A stretch of DNA of 37,356 bases from Chloroflexota bacterium (lineage in GTDB: Bacteria; Chloroflexota; Ktedonobacteria; Ktedonobacterales; Ktedonobacteraceae). The stretch is taken from assembly GCA_902812455.1 (NCBI GenBank), contig CADDZH010000047.1:1-37356 (forward strand). Reading direction: 5' to 3'. Each line of letters begins with the position of its first letter. Within the stretch, counting starts at the first letter, position 1. Below are positions 6,555 to 13,399 of the stretch, in pieces. A model generated the notes under the pieces. The model had not been told where the DNA came from. It made no database searches and worked only from the letters and a program-made list of their open reading frames with translations. A program made the position numbers and the translations under genes.

Positions 6555-8189
6555 TCACTTGCTTCTCAGTAATTGTAATACTTCACGCGCTACCCGGCGG
6601 TCATCCCAGGGTATTTTTTCCCTTCCTATAATAATACTCTGTTCGTGTCCCTTCCCTGCAAGCAGCACCGTATCCCCTGGCTGCGCGCGTGCAAATGCCT
6701 CGGCAATGGCTTGCCTGCGATCGGCAATGCACAGAAAATCCCTCCCCTGGCGTTTTCCCGCTGCTTCTGCCCCCTGAGCGATCTCCTGTAAGATGCGTTC
6801 GCGATCCTCTTCTCGAGGGTCCTCATCTGTAATAACGAAAAAATTGGTCATTTGTGCTGCAATCCGTCCCATAATAGGACGTTTCTGCACATCTCGCTCA
6901 CCCGCTGAACCAAAAACAACCATCAACTTTCCCTGTGTAAGCGGCCGCAGCGACTCCAGCACTTTTTCCAGGCTATCTGGGGTATGCGCGTAATCCACGA
7001 TCACTGTAAAGGGCTGACCCTCCTGGATGCTTTCCATGCGACCTGTCACACCCCTGACTTTCGCTAACCCGCTCCTGATAGCGGCCGGCTGCATGCCGAG
7101 CGCAAACGTCGCCGCGATGGCTGCCAGGCAATTTGTGACGTTAAAGCCTCCCACCAGCCGCGTCTCAATCGTTATCTCTCCTGTAGGCAGGATCGCTCGG
7201 AAGCGTGTGCTATCAGCATGAAGCTCCACATCGATGGCCCGCACGGCTGCCCGCTCATCGAGACCATAGTCAAGGATGGGAACCCGGCAATAGGGCCTCA
7301 GCACTTCGTAGCTCACATCGTCTCGATTGAGAATGGCCCTGGGGTGTATACCCAATCCCTTGTCTCTCGATGGATCGAGCATTTCAAAGAGACGGGCCTT
7401 GGCCCTGCGATAGTTCTCGATGGTCTTGTGAAAATCCAGGTGCTCATGCGTGATGTTCGTCACGACCCCTATATCAAAATCGCAGCCCCGCACGCGCTGC
7501 AGCTCCAATCCATGCGATGTTGCCTCAATCACCACATGAGTCGCGCCTTCATCCAGCGCCCTGCGTAAAAACTGCTGGACTTCCAGCGCCTCTAACGTGC
7601 TCTGCCGCGTTGTGTTCTCCCACTCTTGCTCGCCGATTCTAAAATTCGCCGTGGTCATCAATCCCGTCCGGTGCCCGGCTGTTTCGAGGATCGTGCTGAT
7701 AAGGTTGCTCGTCGTTGTTTTGCCATCGGTGCCGGTTACGCCAATCATGCACAGGTGCCGGGCTGGATATCCATAGTAGGCGCAGGCAAGATTGGCCAGC
7801 GCAATGTGCACATCTCGCACCTCTATATACGGCAGGGGTAATGCTTCCCTCTCTTCACTTAATAACGATTCACCAAGCGCCGCAGACGCTCCCCGTTGGG
7901 CCGCTTCCCCTAGAAACCGGCGCCCATCCGTATGCGTCCCCGGCACAGCAATAAATAACCCGCCAGGCCCAACCAGCCGCGAATCATACGCCAGCATCGT
8001 TACCTCGATATTCGTGCTGGGTTGGGATTGGCGAAATTCTCCGTCGCCCGTACCCGTAGGGGCGGGGGTGGATGCGGCGTGGTGTGGGGGCGCTTGCGCC
8101 GCCCTCGTCTCTTCCGCCTGTCTTGCCCTTGCAGGATAAATATTCAACGGCGGCTCTTCCAATGCTGCCAATAATTCGTCTAATCGCAT
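6555..8189 (-). CDS. murE: MurE-type UDP-MurNAc-tripeptide synthetase
   Basis: MurE is the cytoplasmic ATP-dependent ligase that adds the diamino acid to UDP-MurNAc-L-Ala-D-Glu. The N-terminal domain has YDSRLVGPGGLFIAVPG (68-84). The ATP loop is GTDGKTT (153-159), and the C-terminal domain starts near VDYAHTPDSLEKV. The diamino-acid motif, DNPR in meso-DAP enzymes, reads DEDPR (455-459). At 544 aa it is about 40 residues longer than usual. The excess (roughly 20-60, Ala/Pro/Thr-rich) is encoded by a family A repeat lying in frame. The gene starts 9 nt after the upstream DUF2419 gene and precedes mraY. Confidence 0.93.
   Translation of the reverse strand: MRLDELLAALEEPPLNIYPARARQAEETRAAQAPPHHAASTPAPTGTGDGEFRQSQPSTNIEVTMLAYDSRLVGPGGLFIAVPGTHTDGRRFLGEAAQRGASAALGESLLSEEREALPLPYIEVRDVHIALANLACAYYGYPARHLCMIGVTGTDGKTTTSNLISTILETAGHRTGLMTTANFRIGEQEWENTTRQSTLEALEVQQFLRRALDEGATHVVIEATSHGLELQRVRGCDFDIGVVTNITHEHLDFHKTIENYRRAKARLFEMLDPSRDKGLGIHPRAILNRDDVSYEVLRPYCRVPILDYGLDERAAVRAIDVELHADSTRFRAILPTGEITIETRLVGGFNVTNCLAAIAATFALGMQPAAIRSGLAKVRGVTGRMESIQEGQPFTVIVDYAHTPDSLEKVLESLRPLTQGKLMVVFGSAGERDVQKRPIMGRIAAQMTNFFVITDEDPREEDRERILQEIAQGAEAAGKRQGRDFLCIADRRQAIAEAFARAQPGDTVLLAGKGHEQSIIIGREKIPWDDRRVAREVLQLLRSK
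8056..8109 (+). repeat. Repeat family A, copy 2 (long form), inside murE
   Basis: On the plus strand it begins GTAGGGGCGGGGGTGGATGC and ends GGGGGCGCTTGCGCCGCCC. It lies wholly within the murE reading frame and encodes roughly residues 28-45 of MurE on the opposite strand. No stop or frame change results. Confidence 0.75.
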
Positions 8190-8198
8190 GATAGATCC

Positions 8199-9239
8199 CT
8201 AGTAAAACTGTGTTCGGGTACGGTGATAGGGTCGCATTCCAGGTGCGTTTTGCCCAAGTAGCCACAGGCGCATATCAATTTCGACAGTGGTCATGGCATA
8301 CCCCAGTTTCACCATCTTGCGCCGCAACAACTCGCAAGCCCAGATCGTCCCGGCTCGAATCTCCACCTCTTCCTCGCTGCCCGCTGCGATCAACTCCTGG
8401 TTATCTACCCGAGCTGCCAGGGTGGGATCGTAGGCCAGTACCCCGTAATGGCGCAATACCTGGGGCACCTTGTAATCGGCAAAAGCTGTCAGTTTATCAA
8501 TCTCCGAGAACGCTCCCCAGCTCTTGCCGCCGAAGGCCCCATACAGGTCGGCTACACATATCTGGGCGCGTTTGTAAAAACGTACAGGCTGGTTTCGATA
8601 CAAGGCCACATCATTAAAGGAAGGGAAATGCTCTGCTAGCAGCAACACCAGCTTCACAGCGCTCCTGCCAGCCTCCTCGATAGCATGACTGAACTGCCCA
8701 TCATAGCGCTCCAGCAGAACGCGACCGGCTTCACGCACGTTTTGCAGGCGTTGCTCAAACAAGGGAATCGTGTGCTCTCCGCGAAAGATGTGTGCCAGCG
8801 TTTCCCTGCTCATCTCGCTCAGGTAGCCGGCATCCCAGAGAGGCATGCCTTCTTCTACTGCTCGCTTGAGCGCAGCCGCCTCGGCCATGTACCCATCAAG
8901 CGTCTCGCCCTCATATTCAATACGCCAGCGCGGTTGGCCCTTTTCCGCCCAGAAGCAGAAATTCATGGCATCGAGTACCAGTATCCAGTTGACGCTGCGC
9001 TCGCTTCCATCAAAGAAGTGGTAGCGATCATACCATGTGGGAAACGTGGCAGGTCGTGCCTGGTATGCTTGCGCCCATTGATTTGCCAGCGATGCTAGCC
9101 GCTCCTTATCAATCCAGACATGCTCACCCTGTTCCACAACCCTGGAGGTGCTGCTGAGTACGCCCAGCGGATCATCCTGAAGAAGGTCTTCTTCCTCCTC
9201 TTCCTCTTCGTTAACATCTATGTCCAGTTGATCGCTCAT
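8199..9239 (-). CDS. Queuosine-salvage protein (DUF2419 / Qng1-type queuosine-5'-phosphate glycosidase)
   Basis: DUF2419 proteins release queuine from queuosine monophosphate, allowing salvage of the tRNA base. The assignment rests on WILVLDAMNFCFWAEKGQPR near residue 80, HFPSFNDVALYRN and FYKRAQICVADLYGAFGG in the middle, and LTAFADYKVPQVLRHYGVL near residue 250. All are typical family blocks in the right order at the normal length (346 aa). The N-terminal 20 residues are very acidic (NEEEEEEEDLL). It heads the operon with murE and mraY: ATG 9239, RBS GAGAGG 9 nt upstream, promoter at 9273-9301. No metabolic link to peptidoglycan is known, so the shared operon may be only co-transcription. 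No queuine transglycosylase is in view. Confidence 0.85.
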   Translation of the reverse strand: MSDQLDIDVNEEEEEEEDLLQDDPLGVLSSTSRVVEQGEHVWIDKERLASLANQWAQAYQARPATFPTWYDRYHFFDGSERSVNWILVLDAMNFCFWAEKGQPRWRIEYEGETLDGYMAEAAALKRAVEEGMPLWDAGYLSEMSRETLAHIFRGEHTIPLFEQRLQNVREAGRVLLERYDGQFSHAIEEAGRSAVKLVLLLAEHFPSFNDVALYRNQPVRFYKRAQICVADLYGAFGGKSWGAFSEIDKLTAFADYKVPQVLRHYGVLAYDPTLAARVDNQELIAAGSEEEVEIRAGTIWACELLRRKMVKLGYAMTTVEIDMRLWLLGQNAPGMRPYHRTRTQFY

Positions 9240-9272
9240 AGGATAGCGCCTCTCTTAAGTTATTCCGCCATG

Positions 9273-9301
9273 ATTGTACAGGCATTTACCTCGTTCGTCA
9301 A
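9273..9301 (-). promoter_or_regulatory. Promoter of the DUF2419-murE-mraY operon
   Basis: On the minus strand, TTGACG (9301-9296), 17-nt spacer, TACAAT (9278-9273). Transcription should start near 9266, about 27 nt before the ATG. Confidence 0.7.
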
Positions 9302-9410
9302 CGTTTTGCCTTCGCAAGAAATATGATGGCACAGTTTACCCTTCTTTCTTTTTATGATCTTCACTTACTCTGTTACTTATCAAATATATAGATATATTCC
9401 AATTTACCTC

Positions 9411-9439
9411 TTGCATTTTCCAAAACTATTGTGTATAAT
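9411..9439 (+). promoter_or_regulatory. Promoter of the ComX-like peptide gene
   Basis: TTGCAT (9411-9416), 17-nt spacer, TATAAT (9434-9439), close to the sigma-70 consensus. The start point should fall near 9446, leaving a leader of about 190 nt. Confidence 0.7.
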
Positions 9440-9447
9440 TGTTGTAA

Positions 9448-9466
9448 GTACATATATAGCATGTAC
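9448..9466. promoter_or_regulatory. Inverted repeat, possible operator
   Basis: GTACAT (9448-9453), 7 nt, ATGTAC (9461-9466). It is perfect and lies at the expected transcription start, a position where a bound regulator would block the promoter. The regulator is unknown. Confidence 0.4.
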
Positions 9467-9583
9467 AGGGTTGTGGTGAAACGTGGTAGCAGGCTAGCGT
9501 AGCTCTACTTCTAGCCCCTTCTCGTAGGTTCTCGTTCCTGATAAGTGGTCAGGTTCCCATTTAGCAATTTTGCACAGATATGG

Positions 9584-9605
9584 CTTGCCGTGAAGGACCG
9601 GCAAG
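9584..9605 (+). promoter_or_regulatory. Leader hairpin before the ComX-like gene
   Basis: CTTGCCG (9584-9590), loop TGAAGGAC, CGGCAAG (9599-9605). A perfect 7-bp stem about 15 nt before the RBS (AAGGA, 9620-9624). Its loop contains a second RBS-like GAAGGA. Confidence 0.35.
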
Positions 9606-9635
9606 ACAGGCAAGAAAAGAAAGGATATTTTCACA

Positions 9636-9839
9636 ATGGAAGAGAAGCAAATTCAGGATTTCGTTCATCGTGTTGCTACCGACGAAGCGCTACGCGAAGA
9701 ACTCGTAAGCTCGCCCGATCAGGTGATTATGCGCGAAGGCTTTTCGCCGCGCGTTGCCCGGGTCGTGATGCGCCTGGTTCCCCACCTCGCATTTGAGAGG
9801 CCTGAAGAGCCATCGCTTGGTTGGTGGCGGGAATGGTAA
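9636..9839 (+). CDS. ComX-like pheromone precursor peptide (67 aa)
   Basis: ComX precursors are 50-75 aa peptides whose C-terminal few residues, including a Trp, become the secreted pheromone after the Trp is isoprenylated by ComQ. This product has the same build: a helical, charged N-terminal leader (IQDFVHRVATDEALREEL, then GFSPRVARVV) and a short tail PSLGWWREW with Trp at 63, 64 and 67, the only Trp in the protein. The leader resembles Bacillus ComX in layout (hydrophobic/acidic first helix, central Gly-Phe, second helix). RBS AAGGA 11 nt before ATG 9636. The next gene encodes a ComQ-like transferase and the one after it a ComP-like kinase. A Nif11-type or other RiPP leader is the main alternative, but the prenyltransferase neighbour favours ComX. 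The call depends on context and motif, not on strong sequence identity. Confidence 0.72.
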   Translation: MEEKQIQDFVHRVATDEALREELVSSPDQVIMREGFSPRVARVVMRLVPHLAFERPEEPSLGWWREW

Positions 9840-9924
9840 TCAAATAACCTCAATCAGTAAGAGTAAACTTTTCTGTGACAAAACCTAATGGCTGATACTT
9901 CTCAGACGCAACCGAATCTGTTTA

Positions 9925-9966
9925 CCGCTCAACAGCACCTGCTCTGTGAGCGGCTTCTTTTTTTTT
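9925..9966 (+). terminator. Intrinsic terminator between the ComX-like and ComQ-like genes
   Basis: CCGCTCA (9925-9931) pairs with TGAGCGG (9947-9953), extended by CAG/CTG around one bulged A. An 8-nt loop, then CTTC and a run of T to 9966. The geometry is that of a strong rho-independent terminator, 85 nt after the peptide gene stop. Confidence 0.8.
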
Positions 9967-10060
9967 GACAAGTTTGCACCCGCATTTGCGGGCCGATGTG
10001 GTGTGCGCTTTAAAAGGGAGTGGTAAACTACTTTCTTCCTCTCATCCGCAGGATACAGGA

Positions 10061-10927
10061 GTGCATTCCAGGCTTCCTGCCGGGCACTGGCCTCTACTGG
10101 CATTGCTGGTAGCCCAATATTGTGCGCCTGATATTGATACTACATGTGCAGCCAGTGTGGCGATAGCCATCGAATGTTTTATCTGCGCTCTTGATCTGCT
10201 TGATGATGTCGAAGATGATGATCAAACCCCAACGCTGCAGGCCCTTGGCGTAGCCCGTACCCTGAATGTCTCAACGACTCTCCTCATGCTCGCCCAGCAA
10301 GCTCTTCTCTCCCTATCTGAACAGCATGTTCCTTCCTCGCGTATTCTCCATTTGCTTGATACGCTTCAGGAAGCTGCTCTGGTTGCCACCGCCGGCCAGC
10401 ACCGGGATTTACTGGCAGAACATCGACCAGTCGAGAGCTTTACGCAAGAAGAATGTATAGAGATTGCGGCGGGCAAGGCCGGTTCCCTCATGCGCCTGGC
10501 CTGCTCTATGGGTGCAATCTGCGCAGGCGCCGGTGATATGACCTGCGCTCAATTTGCGAAACTAGGTGAACTGCTCGGTATTTCCTATCAACTTGACAAT
10601 GATGCGCATGACCTGTATTATTTACTTCAAGGCCATCCATTTATATCTACAAATACAGGGACTGCACAGAGAGGGATAAAAACCGACCTTGTGCGTGGGA
10701 AAAAAACGCTACCGCTGGTGATAGCCGCACAGAGAGAGGTGACTCTTCAGACAGCAGCGCTGCAAGCCGATGAAATAAGAGAAGAGCAGTTACGCGCTCT
10801 GCACGAGGGCATTACCGCAACCTGGGGGATATCGCTGCTCTATCGTGAACGAGCCCGCGAGTGCTTGCAGGAGATTGAAGCAGAGCGCCCGATCACCCCG
10901 TCGTTACGGATGCTGCTGGACTTATAA
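10061..10927 (+). CDS. ComQ-like isoprenyl transferase (polyprenyl synthetase fold)
   Basis: Belongs to the trans-isoprenyl diphosphate synthase superfamily. The first Asp-rich motif is DLLDDVEDDD (residues 45-54 of this reading) and the second is a degenerate QLDNDAHDL. A GKAGSLMRLACSMGA block lies between them, and RGKKTLPLVIA follows. Size, first motif and second motif fit ComQ, which transfers a geranyl or farnesyl group to a Trp of ComX, rather than an ordinary chain-elongating synthase. The open frame extends to a TTG at 9965, but that codon lies in the terminator T-run. GTG 10061 has AGGA 7 nt upstream and gives 288 aa, near the usual ComQ length, so I prefer it. It lies directly after the Trp-tailed peptide gene and 44 nt before the sensor kinase. 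An isolated terpene-pathway enzyme is the alternative. Confidence 0.8.
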   Translation: MHSRLPAGHWPLLALLVAQYCAPDIDTTCAASVAIAIECFICALDLLDDVEDDDQTPTLQALGVARTLNVSTTLLMLAQQALLSLSEQHVPSSRILHLLDTLQEAALVATAGQHRDLLAEHRPVESFTQEECIEIAAGKAGSLMRLACSMGAICAGAGDMTCAQFAKLGELLGISYQLDNDAHDLYYLLQGHPFISTNTGTAQRGIKTDLVRGKKTLPLVIAAQREVTLQTAALQADEIREEQLRALHEGITATWGISLLYRERARECLQEIEAERPITPSLRMLLDL

Positions 10928-10971
10928 AAGAAGTCTTCTGATATGTGGCGGATTTTATGTAAGGCGCCTCA

Positions 10972-13398
10972 ATGAACTCTATCTATCGCTCTCGTATGAA
11001 AATTAGACGGCTGTGCATCGTTTTGCTGGCAGTGGTAGCCTATGCCCTGCTATTAGTGATGGATGCTTCGCGTTTCTTTCCTCTTTATCCTGAGCACACA
11101 GCTTTCTCTTTATTATTCTTATGGGGACGATTTGGCTTTTCTGCGCTGGTAGCATTCATGTTCCTGGCAGTTGGAGCATTTGTCTGGCTCTATGCGCGCG
11201 ATCGCTCTGTGGCAACTCCTCTTTTTTGCTTTGCCTGTACCATGATGGTGACGTTTGCTGTGGAAACGGCGGCTGTATCAAATGATGCTTTATCCTTAGC
11301 CCTTGCTGGTGCTAGCAGCCCGCTTACTTTCGTGTTGCTTTTGGTTTTGTTATTACGTTTTCCTAAAAACTATCTTGCATTCTCAAGAATGAAAGACGTA
11401 TTCCGGGTTGATTGGCGGTCTGATATTTCTCCATTATTGCCATGGTTTGTAATAGCCATGTTACTGTTGAGTTTTATAGCAGCCGCAGCAGCTTTTGCTG
11501 ATTACTTATTCAATCTTTCTCCTCCCATCTGGCTAACTGGCATTTTGACTATTTACAATGTATTAGTACCAGTAAGTATCCTAGTGACCATCATCGTCTC
11601 GTATTTGCGAACACCTTCACTGCGAGAGCGACAGCAACGGCGTATTTTCGTGGGCAGCGTTATTCTTGCTATTTTACCGTTTTTATTGCTTACGGTTTTA
11701 CCAGGCGCTTTAAGCTTACCTTCGCAATACATTCTCGATCCTCAGATCAGCACTCTTACCGTCGCTTTATTGCCGGTAGCTCTCGGTTATACCATTTTAC
11801 GCTACCAGGTGCTGGTCTTCGAGAGATATATTCGCCGAGCTGCTACCTGGATGGTAGGTGCCGTTGGCCTTGCTATGCTCGGCTATCTTATCATCATGTT
11901 CAGCAGCATACTGATGTTAAAAAATGTTACTGTATATGTGGTTTGCGCAGTAATTGCTACATTGATACTTGCTCCTTGTATCTGGTGGTTATCACACCTG
12001 GTAACGGATTACTTTTTCTTCAGTGAGATGCGGCATTACCGCCGTCTCATTGAGCGGGCCGATACGGTGATCGGTAAGTCCTTTGATCTTGATGAAGCAG
12101 CCCGATTACTCACAACGGCTGCGCTCAGCGTCTTTGAGACGCAAGAAGTATGTTTATTTATTCTCGATACAGAGACTGGCTGCTATCGACCCTATCCTGT
12201 CTTGAAGGAAGATGAGCCAGGTGATGCGCCTCGCCGTTCTCTGGTGCAGCGTATCATAAGTGCCACGCAACCTGCTTCACAGGCCTTCGTTGACTGGCTC
12301 AGCGCAAGCGAACCAATCATCGAAAGAGTGGCTGCGGCCAGCCGCCCGCTCATGTTACATGAGGCCAGCAAATCGGAGGCACCACGAGGGTTATCGCGTT
12401 ACATATCGACCACCGGCCCTTTAGGGAGCACCGATCCTCTCCTGGTAGGGGTTCATGCCCATGGTAAGATGATCGGCCTGCTCGTGCTCGGCGAGCGCTC
12501 AGACCACCAGCAATATGCCGGGCCTGATTTTGAAGCTGCCTACCTGTTGCTCGCGCGCTTCTCTCCTTTGATCGAGACTGCTCGCCTGTATGCTCAGGCA
12601 ACACGCATCACTATCGCCCTTCGCGCCGCCTATGAGCGCCAGAAAGAGCTGGATCGCCTGAAGGATCAGTTCATTATGACGACTTCCCACGAATTGCGCA
12701 CGCCGCTTACTGCCGTGCAGGGCTACATTGAGCTTCTGTCTGAACATGAGATGAGCCTGGCTCCCGAAGTACGCTCAAGCTTTATTGCCAAGGCTCGCCG
12801 GGGCTGTGATGAGTTGAGCCTCATGGTGAACAATATTATGGATGCCAGCCGCGTGGAAGTTGAGGTTGAATATGTGCGGCTCAGCCCGGTTCCCATTGAA
12901 GAATCGGTTCACCATGTTCTGGAGATACTCGAAGCTGTGATCAAGCGCGAGCGGCGCGAGGTGAAGGTGAACCTCCCTGCAGACCTCTTCGTCGCTGCCG
13001 ATACCATGCGTTTGCGCCAGGTGCTCCTCAATTTGCTGAGTAATGCGCTCAAATATTCGCCCGCCGGCAGCGATATCGAGATCACCTCCTCTGTCGATCA
13101 CGAGCAGCAAGAGGTGACGCTTCGTATCCGCGATTACGGTCATGGCGTGCCCCCTGCCGATCAAGAGCGCCTGTTTGAGCGCTTTGTCCGTCTTGAGCGC
13201 GACATGAATAGCCCGGTGCGTGGCGCAGGACTCGGCCTGTACATCAGTAAGCGCCTGATCGAGGCCATGGGCGGGCGCATCTGGATAGAAAGCGCCGGTA
13301 TCCCTGGTAAGGGCAGTACCTTCGCTTTCGCTCTCAAGCAAGCCGAGGACCCTTCTGCCGCGATGAATAGAGTGCTGGATCAGGTGGTCAAATTGTAG
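10972..13398 (+). CDS. Membrane sensor histidine kinase, ComP-like sensor half (10 TM, GAF, HisKA, HATPase)
   Basis: 808 aa. About ten hydrophobic helices fill residues 13-341. The block ALLPVALGYTILRYQVLVFE (264-283) is typical of ComP-like membrane sensors. A GAF-like domain follows (about 365-540), then HisKA with phospho-acceptor His573 in TTSHELRTPLTAVQGY. The ATPase domain has an N box (RQVLLNLLSNALKYSP), DYGHGVPP and GAGLGLYISKR (751-761). Bacillus ComP uses a HisKA_3 domain and the response regulator ComA; here the dimerisation domain is the common HisKA type and no response regulator is adjacent. The likely role is to sense the isoprenylated peptide made by the two genes upstream, inferred from position. 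RBS AAGG before ATG 10972. Its stop is one base from the stop of the convergent sigma-factor gene. Confidence 0.85.
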   Translation: MNSIYRSRMKIRRLCIVLLAVVAYALLLVMDASRFFPLYPEHTAFSLLFLWGRFGFSALVAFMFLAVGAFVWLYARDRSVATPLFCFACTMMVTFAVETAAVSNDALSLALAGASSPLTFVLLLVLLLRFPKNYLAFSRMKDVFRVDWRSDISPLLPWFVIAMLLLSFIAAAAAFADYLFNLSPPIWLTGILTIYNVLVPVSILVTIIVSYLRTPSLRERQQRRIFVGSVILAILPFLLLTVLPGALSLPSQYILDPQISTLTVALLPVALGYTILRYQVLVFERYIRRAATWMVGAVGLAMLGYLIIMFSSILMLKNVTVYVVCAVIATLILAPCIWWLSHLVTDYFFFSEMRHYRRLIERADTVIGKSFDLDEAARLLTTAALSVFETQEVCLFILDTETGCYRPYPVLKEDEPGDAPRRSLVQRIISATQPASQAFVDWLSASEPIIERVAAASRPLMLHEASKSEAPRGLSRYISTTGPLGSTDPLLVGVHAHGKMIGLLVLGERSDHQQYAGPDFEAAYLLLARFSPLIETARLYAQATRITIALRAAYERQKELDRLKDQFIMTTSHELRTPLTAVQGYIELLSEHEMSLAPEVRSSFIAKARRGCDELSLMVNNIMDASRVEVEVEYVRLSPVPIEESVHHVLEILEAVIKRERREVKVNLPADLFVAADTMRLRQVLLNLLSNALKYSPAGSDIEITSSVDHEQQEVTLRIRDYGHGVPPADQERLFERFVRLERDMNSPVRGAGLGLYISKRLIEAMGGRIWIESAGIPGKGSTFAFALKQAEDPSAAMNRVLDQVVKL

Positions 13399-13399
13399 A

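Larger units (their letters stand above)
9240..9635. other. 396-nt divergent intergenic region
   Basis: Holds the minus-strand operon promoter (9273-9301), the plus-strand promoter of the ComX-like gene (9411-9439), an inverted repeat (9448-9466) and a long leader with a hairpin at 9584-9605. The part from 9310 to 9440 is markedly A+T rich. Confidence 0.6.

Noticed and set aside
9636..9839. Reading the small peptide as a Nif11/NHLP or lanthipeptide leader
   Set aside because: There is no dehydratase, radical SAM, YcaO or transporter gene nearby and no Gly-Gly cleavage site, whereas a prenyltransferase follows directly.
9965..10060. Longest start (TTG 9965) of the ComQ-like gene
   Set aside because: The TTG lies in the terminator T-run without RBS; GTG 10061 has AGGA at 7 nt and gives normal length.
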